Source of the DNA: Saprospiraceae bacterium
GTDB taxonomy: Bacteria > Bacteroidota > Bacteroidia > Chitinophagales > Saprospiraceae
Length of the DNA stretch: 6,953 bases
Assembly: GCA_947441325.1 (NCBI GenBank)
Contig: CANETR010000105.1
Coordinates: 1-6,953 of the forward strand
Reading direction: 5' to 3'
Position 1 is the stretch's first letter. The number at the start of each line of letters is the position of its first letter. Both the position numbers and the translations under genes were made by a program. The notes beneath the pieces were generated by a model. It was given only the letters and a program-made list of their open reading frames with translations. It made no database searches and had not been told where the DNA came from. This document shows, one piece after another, positions 1 through 6,871 of the stretch.

Positions 1-666
1 ATGATTGGCATCCATCTCTGCATGGTACCATTTGGCCCATTTTTTTGCATGTTCGGGCATCAGTAGCGGGTCTTTATCGCTGTGGGTTTCCATACTGTCG
101 CCACTCAGGCTCAGGTCGGTCCATGGTGAAATTACACAAGCTGCAAGGGGCTGTGGCAAGCCCATTTCCTTCAGCTTCAAGAGGGTAGAGAGGCAGAGTC
201 CTCCACCGGCCGAATCACCCATGATAATAATGTCGTTGGCATCGTAGCCATGCTTGTCCATCAACCACAAGTAGGCATAAACACTGTCTTCGAGTGCAGC
301 AGGGAAGGGGTGTTCAGGCGCAAGGCGATAGTCAAGGCTGAGGGCTCGTATGCCGGTTTCCGCTACAATTTTGCCCACCAAACCTCGGTGCGAAGCTGCC
401 GAACCGATAGCATAACCTCCCCCGTGCAGATACATAATTACCTTATCGGGATGCCGGTTGCCATGCGCTGTAGCAGGAATCGCCCATTCTGCCGAAAATT
501 TGGCAAAGGGTTCGGTTTTATAATTTACATTTTTAGGCGGTCTGATTCTGGAAAGCGCTTTGTCTTGTTCTATTCTTAGCTGCTGAATATTGTTCAGATA
601 TGCAAGACTGCGTTGCCTGAGTTGTCGAATAAAATATTTTGCCAGATTTGCCTGAATGCTTGCCAT
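1..666 (-). CDS. alpha/beta hydrolase (hormone-sensitive lipase / acetyl-esterase family), 3' end missing
   Basis: This is a serine hydrolase, probably an esterase acting on small acyl esters in the cytoplasm; the substrate cannot be read from sequence. I translated the reverse strand and found 222 codons, open to the window edge. Visible motifs are the oxyanion-hole HGGGY (residues 81-85), DYRLAPEHPFPAA (112-124), and the nucleophile elbow GDSAGGG (150-156) with catalytic Ser152. SPWTDLS (180-186) and DPLL (199-202) follow. These are hallmarks of the HSL (Abhydrolase_3) family. The catalytic Asp and His should lie in the missing third; family members are usually about 300 residues. The start is well fixed: a TGA stop lies in frame just upstream of ATG 664-666. 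There is no signal peptide; residues 5-40 look helical and resemble a cap region. Its upstream neighbour on the same strand ends 136 bp away, so it may have its own promoter. Family is certain, substrate unknown. Confidence 0.93.
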   Translation of the reverse strand, partial: MASIQANLAKYFIRQLRQRSLAYLNNIQQLRIEQDKALSRIRPPKNVNYKTEPFAKFSAEWAIPATAHGNRHPDKVIMYLHGGGYAIGSAASHRGLVGKIVAETGIRALSLDYRLAPEHPFPAALEDSVYAYLWLMDKHGYDANDIIIMGDSAGGGLCLSTLLKLKEMGLPQPLAACVISPWTDLSLSGDSMETHSDKDPLLMPEHAKKWAKWYHAEMDANH

Positions 667-783
667 ATTATAATTTGTTCATCGTTAGTACACATTATAA
701 AAGTATAAATTTAATAATGTTTTCGATACAATTACAAAAATTAATTTTGAATAATCAAGTAATGCGGCAATGGCATGATTTGC

Positions 784-791
784 CAAAGTTA
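784..791 (-). promoter_or_regulatory. candidate Bacteroidota -7 element for the hydrolase gene
   Basis: The minus strand reads TAACTTTG, an exact match to TAnnTTTG, about 118 nt before the hydrolase ATG. No convincing -33 TTG-type element sits 19-21 nt upstream. Such a short match will occur by chance fairly often in AT-rich DNA, so this is a weak call. Confidence 0.25.
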
Positions 792-802
792 TTGGAGTGT
801 TT

Positions 803-1951
803 TTATGAGGGTCTTTTAACCTTAAGTTTGTCAGTGTTTAAGCCAATTGATAACATTACACCAATTTTAAAATAAAATCTGCCCATATCTGTTTCTGCCC
901 CTAAGCTCAAATGATTTTTTAGCCCTGGTAAAACACCCATTTCAATAAAACTTTTTGAGGCGGGTATCGCAGGATGTATTTCATTTGAGAAATGAAGGTA
1001 AGTGCCTATTTTCCAGCCAAAAGGAGAAAAGATAAATCCACCTTCACCGCCGTGTTCTACATTGTATTCTCCACTTGGAAGGATGTACAAAAGTCTTTCA
1101 TTAACCGGAGAATAAATATATACGTTTTCGTTTAATTTTAAGGGTTCAATTTTGTTTAGAAAGTTGTACAAAAAATGCGTGTAAACACTCCATTCAAATG
1201 AACGTCCTCCCGTTTTTAATTGGTTGCTTCTGTTTGACTTGTATTTGGAAACAATATGTTCCTTAAGATTATAACTTAGACCAAAATAGAGGTGATGGGC
1301 CCTCAAATTTGTATGAAAATTTACACATTCTCTCTGGTCATAAGCTGGGGCATCAACTATATCAGGTCTGTTTTGTACCAATGCAAAACCATTTACATCT
1401 GTCAGATAATAGCTTTGATTTTTTCTCATGCCATTGCTAATTGCTCCTGTATGTGTTAGGTAACCTGAATGAAATGTTATTGAATTTTTTCTTTTAACGC
1501 TGTCCTGGCTTACTCTGTATATGATTTGGGTATTTCCTACCTGGGTAGTTTTTAAGGTGATTTTACTGCTTTTATACTGTAGCCCAGACCAAATGTCTAA
1601 ATCGAAGCCAGTTTTGAATTCAAAATAATTATTTATTTTATTATTGGAATTTGAAGCATAAAGAACATCCTCCATCAGTTCCTTTATTAACAATTGTGTG
1701 TATGCCGCATGTAGTCCATAGCTTCTGAATTTCATTTTTAGACCAGTTTCCATATTAAAAGCCAATGGTGAATATAAAAGTCTGCCCATTGAACCGCCAA
1801 ATTCTACACAGATATTAGGAAAGTAATCAGGGTTATTTTCTTTTATTTTATAATTCAGAACAGTGCCATTGTCGTAGTAAACCGATTCTTCCTTTTGTGC
1901 AAATATTGAAATTGCTATTATGTTAATTAGTATCAATAAAACAATTTTCAT
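803..1951 (-). CDS. secreted, probable outer-membrane beta-barrel protein of unknown function
   Basis: I do not recognise this family. From ATG 1949-1951 the protein is 382 residues. It begins with a clear Sec signal peptide: MK, then a hydrophobic run to about residue 17, ending IFA|Q, so cleavage is likely after Ala18. A longer reading from 1978 would use a TTG codon and put nine residues in front of the signal peptide, so I prefer the ATG. The mature part alternates short polar turns with aromatic and Gly-rich stretches (for example around residues 45-80, 225-240 and 310-375), as in outer-membrane barrels of about 10-16 strands. The C-terminus is a charged tail (KLKVKRPS), not the usual terminal aromatic, which is mildly atypical. 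The gene is clearly more AT-rich than the adjacent polyamine gene. It starts 26 nt past the terminator of that gene, and no good promoter is visible between them. Location is inferred; no function is proposed. Confidence 0.8.
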   Translation of the reverse strand: MKIVLLILINIIAISIFAQKEESVYYDNGTVLNYKIKENNPDYFPNICVEFGGSMGRLLYSPLAFNMETGLKMKFRSYGLHAAYTQLLIKELMEDVLYASNSNNKINNYFEFKTGFDLDIWSGLQYKSSKITLKTTQVGNTQIIYRVSQDSVKRKNSITFHSGYLTHTGAISNGMRKNQSYYLTDVNGFALVQNRPDIVDAPAYDQRECVNFHTNLRAHHLYFGLSYNLKEHIVSKYKSNRSNQLKTGGRSFEWSVYTHFLYNFLNKIEPLKLNENVYIYSPVNERLLYILPSGEYNVEHGGEGGFIFSPFGWKIGTYLHFSNEIHPAIPASKSFIEMGVLPGLKNHLSLGAETDMGRFYFKIGVMLSIGLNTDKLKVKRPS

Positions 1952-1976
1952 AAACCTTATATTTTTAGGAAAATAC

Positions 1977-2009
1977 AAAAAAAATGGCTGTCTTTAGAGG
2001 ACAGCCATT
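1977..2009 (-). terminator. intrinsic terminator of the polyamine fusion gene
   Basis: Arms 1983-1992 (aatggctgtc) and 2000-2009 are a perfect 10-bp inverted repeat with a 7-nt loop. On the minus strand the hairpin runs straight into a tract of eight T (1984 down to 1977). It starts 20 nt after the stop codon at 2029-2031, so it should end the speD-speE transcript before the downstream gene at 1951. Confidence 0.9.
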
Positions 2010-2028
2010 AAATATATTGTCATTTAAA

Positions 2029-3318
2029 TTAGCTTAGCATTTTACGTACAAAAGGCGGTAATACAAAGGCTGCGCGGTGAACCTGAGCATCGTAAACCTT
2101 GAGGTTGTGTTTTGTAGAGAAAGCATTGGCGGCTTCATCGTTGAGGCTGTTCAAATGGTGAACATTACCTTTGGTAGCACAGGTAAAACTCCACAAACCA
2201 GTAGGATAGGTGGGGATATGCGCCAGGTAAGTATTTACTCTGTCAGCTCCGAAAATGCCTTTCAAGCAATGATTCAATTCAACAAAGGCTTTTTTGTGGA
2301 AATGCGGCCCTTCGCTCTGCAATGCCAAAACACCGTCGGCCTTGAGAATGCGCTGAACATTTTTGTAGAAAGTTTCAGAGAAAAGTCCTTCTGCAGGACC
2401 TGCAGGATCGCTACCATCCACCAAAATTACATCGAAAGAATCATTGGCTGCTTCGGCTACATATTTTATACCGTCGGCGATATGCAATTCAAGTTTCGGA
2501 TTGTTAAATTCACAGGCGATTTGCGGGAGGTGCAGTTTACATGCTTCTACTACATTGCCATCGATTTCAACCATGACAACTTTTTCTACGCCATCGTAGC
2601 GGAAAAGTTCGCGAATAGTACCACCATCACCACCGCCGATTACCAATACCTTTTTAGGATTTGGATGCGTTTGCATGGCAATGTGAGAAATCATTTCATG
2701 ATAGATGAACTCATCTTTTTCGGTGGTCATTACCAGATTGTCGATGGTAAGCATTTTACCATAGGCATAGCTGTTAAGTATCTGTACTGTCTGGAATTCA
2801 GACTTTGCTCTGTAAAGCAATTCACCTGTATGGCGCAATGACAATGCAAGATTTTCATCCTTATCGGTAAACCAAACATCGCGTTTGAAAGTAACTTCAT
2901 GCGAAAGCTCAGCCTCGGTACCCTGACGTTCTTTGATAAGGTGGTCAATGTTTACGCGTTTCATCAGGTCAACCTGTCCGCGAAGCAGTTCCATAGCGGA
3001 ACCATAATCAGCTTCGAAAGCCTTTTTTAGGTAATCATATGAAATCCAAGGATTTACTTCATCGCCGCAGGTGAAAATATCCACTGCTGCATATTGGTAT
3101 TCGGGCCAGGTGTGAATCGCAAGGTGGCTCTCCTGAATAACTACAACACCCGATACACCATAAGGCGAAAAGTGGTGGAAAGTAGAATTGATAACGGTGG
3201 CTCTGGCTTCTTTGGCTGCGTCAACCATTGATTTTTCAATAGTAATCACATCATTGAGAATATCGGGTGTACAACCGAAAAACTCAACCAAAATGTGTCT
3301 TCCAAGTGATTTGCTCAT
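2029..3318 (-). CDS. bifunctional S-adenosylmethionine decarboxylase / spermidine synthase fusion (SpeD-SpeE)
   Basis: One 429-residue cytoplasmic chain should make decarboxylated AdoMet and then transfer its aminopropyl group to putrescine, giving spermidine. Residues 1-115 are a complete bacterial-type AdoMet decarboxylase proenzyme. The self-cleavage site is E63-S64 within [11 protein letters not shown], where Ser64 becomes the pyruvoyl group. His69, Cys84 and Ser56 match the Thermotoga maritima enzyme residues His68, Cys83 and Ser55 with a constant offset of one. Residues 116-147 form a linker. Residues 148-429 are a full aminopropyltransferase: DEFIYHEM (202-209), the nucleotide loop GGGDGG (228-233), VEID (250-253), the catalytic/diamine motif [13 protein letters not shown] (301-313, Asp301 and Asp304), and [11 protein letters not shown] (368-378). 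After processing, the synthase would stay attached to the pyruvoyl subunit. The start aligns with the usual MxSLGRH beginning. No putrescine-making gene is in the window. Fusions of this kind are known; the assignment is secure. Confidence 0.96.
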   Translation of the reverse strand: MSKSLGRHILVEFFGCTPDILNDVITIEKSMVDAAKEARATVINSTFHHFSPYGVSGVVVIQESHLAIHTWPEYQYAAVDIFTCGDEVNPWISYDYLKKAFEADYGSAMELLRGQVDLMKRVNIDHLIKERQGTEAELSHEVTFKRDVWFTDKDENLALSLRHTGELLYRAKSEFQTVQILNSYAYGKMLTIDNLVMTTEKDEFIYHEMISHIAMQTHPNPKKVLVIGGGDGGTIRELFRYDGVEKVVMVEIDGNVVEACKLHLPQIACEFNNPKLELHIADGIKYVAEAANDSFDVILVDGSDPAGPAEGLFSETFYKNVQRILKADGVLALQSEGPHFHKKAFVELNHCLKGIFGADRVNTYLAHIPTYPTGLWSFTCATKGNVHHLNSLNDEAANAFSTKHNLKVYDAQVHRAAFVLPPFVRKMLS

Positions 3319-3361
3319 AGTTTTTGTAATGTAAATTGGTTGAAACGATAAGTGTTTGAAT

Positions 3362-3374
3362 GCTATCTGATAGC
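3362..3374. repeat. short perfect inverted repeat in the speD-speE leader
   Basis: gctatc and gatagc flank a single central base, 44 nt upstream of the fusion gene ATG. It could be a small protein-binding palindrome or a weak hairpin in the roughly 90-nt leader. It is only 6+6 bp, so chance is possible. Confidence 0.35.
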
Positions 3375-3415
3375 CGCTGCCGTCGTTTTTTGGCTTTGGT
3401 TTGCAAATGTCGGGG

Positions 3416-3423
3416 CAAAGATA
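3416..3423 (-). promoter_or_regulatory. candidate -7 promoter element for the speD-speE fusion
   Basis: The minus strand reads TATCTTTG, an exact TAnnTTTG match in the 169-bp gap between the SDR gene and the fusion gene. Transcription from it would start near 3409-3412, giving a leader of roughly 90 nt. No clear -33 TTG lies at the expected spacing. It would allow the polyamine gene to be expressed independently of the SDR upstream of it. Confidence 0.4.
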
Positions 3424-3487
3424 TAAAACCCAATACGTAATTGAGTGATTTTAGTTTAAATTTTGATGAATTTTTACAAAAGATAAC

Positions 3488-4345
3488 TTAAGGTTTCCCA
3501 AATTCACTGATTCCGGCCCATTCGAGACTTTTATCCCAAACTTTTGCGGCTATTTCCTGATTTTGAGCCAGTTTACTCAGTTTTGCAGGCTTTTTATTTG
3601 CAAAATAGCGTCCGTTGAAAGCTGTTGCTTCGGGAGCAGAGGCCAGAAAAACCGAAGTCTCAGCTCCTTTATCGGCAGGGGTTAGGAATCTTCGTCCCAA
3701 TTCTACCAGTTTTTTGAAGAAGCCAGAGCCGCTGTTGCCAAAGCCTGTATTTACTACTCCAGGATGCAGGCAATTAGTGATGATGCCTTCCGATGCATAT
3801 CTTTTCGATAATTCGGTAGTAAAGTAAACATTGAATAATTTACTGAGCCCGTACTGATAAAACTGTCCGAAAGTTTTTTCTCCTTCAAGATTGTCCCAAT
3901 CAATTTTAGCTACAAATTTGTGTGCTAGAGATGAAACGTTGACCACTCTTTTCATTTCTCCGGCCAAAACTAAATCCATCAGATAATGCGTATTCAGAAA
4001 ATAACCCATATGATTGAGACCAATGGTGTACTCTCTGTTGTCGGGGCTCAGTTCTTTTTTACCAAAAATGCCACCAGCATTATTGACCAATACGTCGATA
4101 TGGCCATAAGCCTCTCTGAATTCTTTTGCAAATTGTCTTATAGAATCATGTGATGCAAGGTCGCAAAGCATGAGATCGATGTTGTCATTTCCACTCGCCT
4201 CGATAATTTCTTTTCTGGCAGCTTCGCCTCGTTCTTCGCTGCGGCATTGTAAGATAACCTGAGCACCTTGTTTAGCAAGCGCCAGTGCGGTTGATTTTCC
4301 GATGCCTGAATTGGCTCCCGATACAAGAACAATTTTATTTTTCAT
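3488..4345 (-). CDS. short-chain dehydrogenase/reductase, retinol-dehydrogenase-like
   Basis: This is a 285-residue, single-domain Rossmann-fold oxidoreductase, probably soluble and using NAD(P)H on a carbonyl or alcohol substrate that cannot be named. Motifs in order: the nucleotide loop SGANSGIG (9-16), CRS (34-36) at the end of strand 2, CDL (61-63), NNAG (88-91), active-site Asn111 in LNHMGYF, NVSS (136-139) with catalytic Ser138/139, and the YxxxK pair Tyr165-Lys169 in QYGLSK. HPGVVNTGF follows at 194-202. The Arg after strand 2 suggests NADP(H), as in many of these enzymes. The pattern resembles animal RDH11-14 and plant TIC32-like proteins, but it lacks their N-terminal membrane anchor, since the Rossmann strand begins at residue 4. 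Length is normal for the family. It is transcribed divergently from the TonB receptor gene. No terminator is evident after its stop, so read-through into the polyamine gene 169 bp on is possible. Confidence 0.92.
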   Translation of the reverse strand: MKNKIVLVSGANSGIGKSTALALAKQGAQVILQCRSEERGEAARKEIIEASGNDNIDLMLCDLASHDSIRQFAKEFREAYGHIDVLVNNAGGIFGKKELSPDNREYTIGLNHMGYFLNTHYLMDLVLAGEMKRVVNVSSLAHKFVAKIDWDNLEGEKTFGQFYQYGLSKLFNVYFTTELSKRYASEGIITNCLHPGVVNTGFGNSGSGFFKKLVELGRRFLTPADKGAETSVFLASAPEATAFNGRYFANKKPAKLSKLAQNQEIAAKVWDKSLEWAGISEFGKP

Positions 4346-4364
4346 GATGATTATAAATTAGCCT

Positions 4365-4372
4365 CAAATTTA
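4365..4372 (-). promoter_or_regulatory. candidate -7 promoter element for the SDR gene
   Basis: The minus strand reads TAAATTTG, an exact TAnnTTTG match, placed 19 nt before the ATG at 4345. It would give a short leader of about 10-16 nt. The -33 region has no clear TTG. Position and orientation are as expected for a promoter. Confidence 0.45.
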
Positions 4373-4398
4373 CTGAATATGGCGATTATTGTTGCTAA

Positions 4399-4419
4399 TA
4401 TTGAACTAAACTTTCAATA
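4399..4419. repeat. 7-bp inverted repeat in the divergent intergenic region
   Basis: tattgaa (4399-4405) and ttcaata (4413-4419) are perfect inverted arms with a 7-nt spacer, lying between the two divergent candidate promoters. It could be an operator for one or both genes. It lacks the run of T that a terminator would need, and chance is possible in AT-rich DNA. Confidence 0.3.
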
Positions 4420-4469
4420 AAAAGCATTTTGGTAGCATTTTTGCTATGGAGAACCCGCAAAGCCAATAA

Positions 4470-4477
4470 TATATTTG
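4470..4477 (+). promoter_or_regulatory. candidate -7 promoter element that decides the TonB receptor start
   Basis: TATATTTG is an exact TAnnTTTG match ending one base before the ATG at 4479. Transcription from it would begin a few bases downstream, so that first ATG would not be in the mRNA. This supports the ATG at 4509, which also opens a canonical signal peptide and would have a leader of roughly 25 nt. The -33 element is poor. Confidence 0.5.
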
Positions 4478-4508
4478 AATGAGTCTTTGCTACTCAATAA
4501 GTATCTTT

Positions 4509-6731
4509 ATGCCAATAGTGAGATTAGTGTATCTATTATTGTTGTTTCTTTTTCTGGGCTCAACAGCAGAGGCTCAGTCGGAAGAAATGGACAGTTTGAA
4601 AATTTATAACTTCGAAGAAGCGGTCATCTCTGTTAACAAGGAGGTTGAATTGGTGAAAACTGTACCTAGCGAGGTGTTTATTTTAAAACAAAAAGACATT
4701 GAAAAAATCAATGCTTTAAATACCGCTGATTTATTATTTGCCAACGGCATACAGGTTCAAAAAAGCCAAATGGGTGGCGGAAGTCCTGTCATCAGAGGTT
4801 TTGAGGCAAGCAGAATTGTTTTGGTGGTAGATGGGGTAAGATTGAATAATCTCATTTACAGAACTGGTCACTTGCAGGATATCGTAAAAACTGATGTTAA
4901 TAGCCTGGAACGGATTGAAGTGCTTTTCGGACCAGCATCGAACCGCTATGGCAGCGATGCTTTGGGAGGAGTCATTCATCTTTTTACAAAAAAGCCAAAA
5001 TTGGCAGTTGATTCGCTTCCGCTCTTTAATTTATCGGCGATGACTGCTTACAATTCTGCTAATAATGGAATTTCAGGTCATCTCGATTTTAATTTCGGTA
5101 AACCCAGATTTGCATCCTTCAGTTCTATTAGCTTTAATAGATTTGGAGATTTGAGTTCCGGTAAAAACAAAAACCCATTTTATGAGACTTCTTATGGAGA
5201 AAGAAATATTTATGCTGGACTAAGCCAAAACGGACAGGATACTGTAATTAGTAACTCAAATCCATTGCTGCAAAAAGGTTCAGGATACAGCCAGTATGAT
5301 ATAGTTCAGAAGTTTATATTCAAACAATTAGATAATTTGACCCATGGTCTGAATTTACAGTTGTCAAATTCTACAGATGTACCGAGATATGACAGACTAA
5401 CCGATTTGTCGGCTTCAACAGGATTAAAATTTGCAGAATGGTATTATGGGCCCCAAACTCGTTTGTTGGCTGCATATGACCTCAATTATCGAAATCCAAA
5501 CCTATTTTTTGAGTCGCTCCATTTCGGATTGAATTATCAATATCTTATAGAAAGCAGGCATACTCGAAACTTTGGGAATGCTTTCCTCAATAGTAGAATC
5601 GAATATGTTCAGGTTATTGGATCGAATCTCGATTTTAAGAAAACCTTGAGTAAGCATGAACTTCGCTTTGGTTATGACATTCAGGTTAATCTATTAAAAT
5701 CAACGGCATTTAAAACGGATATTTTTACTGATACCACTGCAGTTATTAGTAGCAGATACCCTGATGGAATAAATAACCTCAATCATTTTGCGCTTTATTT
5801 TTCGCATAATTGGAAAATTAATGAACAGTTGACCTTAGTTGATGGACTCAGATTAGGTTATTCAATCTTGAATTCTACGATTTCCAACAATGAAGTCATG
5901 TTCAATTTGCCATATAATGATATCAGACAACAGACGCCAGTATATTCGGGAAGTGCTGGCCTGGTATTTACGTTGCGCGACGAATTAAAGCTTTCTGCGA
6001 TGGTATCGAGTGGCTTCAGGGTGCCTAATGTAGATGATTTGAGTAAAATATTTGAATCGGCACCAGGTGCTGTAATTGTCCCCAATAGAAATTTGCGCCC
6101 CGAAAAAACTATCAGCTATGAATTAGGGATAAGTAATATTTTTGTTGAGCGATTTAAGCTTGAAAGCTCGGTTTATTACAGCGACTTTTTCGATATTGTA
6201 TTAGTAGATAAGTTCAGCTTCAATGGTGCAGATTCTTTGCTTTATGACGGAGTAAATAGTGCTGTTTATGCTAATCAGAATAAAAAAGCGGCATATATAG
6301 TTGGTTTTAGTTCCCGATTCAGCGGTAGAATAGTTGGCAATCTTTTTCTTAACCTGAGTGCTAATTACAACTATGGTAGAATCAAAACCGACAGTACCGA
6401 TATTCCGCTTGATCATATACCACCTTTGCTATTGCGTGGATCCTTGTCCTTTGTTAATAAAAAATTTAGTGCAGAAGTATTCAGCTTGTATAATGGCTGG
6501 AAAAGATTGAAAGATTATTTCCTGAACGGGGAAGATAATGAGCAATATGCCACTCCGCTTGGTATGCCTGCATGGTTTACCATAAATCTGAATGCTTCTT
6601 ATAAGATTAATAAAATAATCATGCTGCAAATAGGCATTGAAAATATTTTAGACACTCAATATAGAACATTTGCAAGTGGTATCAATGCTCCTGGCAGAAA
6701 TTTTCAGGCTGCTATCAGAGTAAAATTTTAA
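4509..6731 (+). CDS. TonB-dependent outer-membrane receptor, heme/hemoglobin-receptor-like
   Basis: This protein should be a gated outer-membrane barrel that imports a scarce ligand using TonB-ExbBD energy. From ATG 4509 it has 740 residues. A signal peptide ends STAEA|Q (cleavage after Ala22). A TonB-box-like FEEAVISVNK (35-44) is followed by the plug domain (about 48-165), including GGGSPVIRGFEASRIVLVVDG (89-109), LERIEVLFGPASNRYGSDALGG (133-154). The rest is a 22-strand-type barrel ending in Phe740, the usual outer-membrane signature. FRVPNVDDL (503-511) and NRNLRPE (526-532) correspond to the FRAP and NPNL boxes of heme receptors, but the stretch between them has no histidine, unlike classical heme receptors. 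His121 lies in the plug. The carboxypeptidase-like N-terminal domain of SusC proteins is absent, and no SusD neighbour follows. The ligand is therefore unsettled: heme-like, siderophore or other. A start at 4479 is possible but less likely. It is single-gene, followed by a terminator. Confidence 0.93.
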   Translation: MPIVRLVYLLLLFLFLGSTAEAQSEEMDSLKIYNFEEAVISVNKEVELVKTVPSEVFILKQKDIEKINALNTADLLFANGIQVQKSQMGGGSPVIRGFEASRIVLVVDGVRLNNLIYRTGHLQDIVKTDVNSLERIEVLFGPASNRYGSDALGGVIHLFTKKPKLAVDSLPLFNLSAMTAYNSANNGISGHLDFNFGKPRFASFSSISFNRFGDLSSGKNKNPFYETSYGERNIYAGLSQNGQDTVISNSNPLLQKGSGYSQYDIVQKFIFKQLDNLTHGLNLQLSNSTDVPRYDRLTDLSASTGLKFAEWYYGPQTRLLAAYDLNYRNPNLFFESLHFGLNYQYLIESRHTRNFGNAFLNSRIEYVQVIGSNLDFKKTLSKHELRFGYDIQVNLLKSTAFKTDIFTDTTAVISSRYPDGINNLNHFALYFSHNWKINEQLTLVDGLRLGYSILNSTISNNEVMFNLPYNDIRQQTPVYSGSAGLVFTLRDELKLSAMVSSGFRVPNVDDLSKIFESAPGAVIVPNRNLRPEKTISYELGISNIFVERFKLESSVYYSDFFDIVLVDKFSFNGADSLLYDGVNSAVYANQNKKAAYIVGFSSRFSGRIVGNLFLNLSANYNYGRIKTDSTDIPLDHIPPLLLRGSLSFVNKKFSAEVFSLYNGWKRLKDYFLNGEDNEQYATPLGMPAWFTINLNASYKINKIIMLQIGIENILDTQYRTFASGINAPGRNFQAAIRVKF

Positions 6732-6756
6732 CAGCAATTTGTAGAGAAATATCAAT

Positions 6757-6784
6757 AAAAAAGCCCGCATTTGCGGGCTTTTTT
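6757..6784 (+). terminator. intrinsic terminator of the TonB receptor gene
   Basis: Arms 6757-6768 (aaaaaagcccgc) and 6773-6784 (gcgggctttttt) form a perfect 12-bp stem with an ATTT loop. The GC core is followed by six T. It begins 25 nt after the receptor stop codon. The A-run on the other side means it could also work for a minus-strand gene entering from the right. Confidence 0.93.
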
Positions 6785-6825
6785 GATTTTAATGGACTTG
6801 TCTTCCAGGATATATTTGAAATCAG

Positions 6826-6844
6826 TCTCGTCTTTTGGACGAGA
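6826..6844. repeat. 7-bp hairpin in the intergenic region after the receptor
   Basis: tctcgtc (6826-6832) and gacgaga (6838-6844) are perfect inverted arms with a 5-nt loop. No T tract follows on either strand, so it is not a clear terminator. It lies directly before the short repeats. Confidence 0.45.
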
Positions 6845-6864
6845 AGAAGTTAGAAGTTAGAGTT
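6845..6864. repeat. short heptamer tandem repeat, AGAAGTT
   Basis: Two exact copies of AGAAGTT (6845-6851, 6852-6858) are followed by a third lacking one A (AGAGTT, 6859-6864). It sits eight bases before the octamer array and adds to the low-complexity character of this spacer. Confidence 0.6.
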
Positions 6865-6871
6865 TGAAATC

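Noticed and set aside
5..579. Two plus-strand frames (5-247 and 250-579)
   Set aside because: Both are antisense to the alpha/beta hydrolase, whose HGGGY and GDSAGGG motifs are clear on the other strand.
771..785. Inverted repeat tggca-aatca-tgcca after the exported-protein gene as a terminator
   Set aside because: The stem is only 5 bp and is not followed by a T tract on either strand.
639..875. 78-residue plus-strand frame across the gap between the hydrolase and the exported protein
   Set aside because: It overlaps the ends of both minus-strand genes, has no start context or domain, and looks like AT-rich chance. An exact TAnnTTTG on the plus strand at 742-749 lies inside it and serves no gene I can see.
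2077..2841. 254-residue open frame on the plus strand
   Set aside because: It lies entirely antisense to the spermidine synthase part of the fusion, whose motifs are unmistakable. The translated sequence has no recognisable domain and is rich in Phe/Ile/Cys runs typical of shadow frames.
803..3318. An operon-like functional system linking the exported protein with the polyamine gene
   Set aside because: A strong terminator separates them and no shared function is visible.
6792..6860. 22-residue frame from ATG 6792
   Set aside because: It is short, stops within the heptamer repeat, has no homologous features and lies just after a strong terminator.
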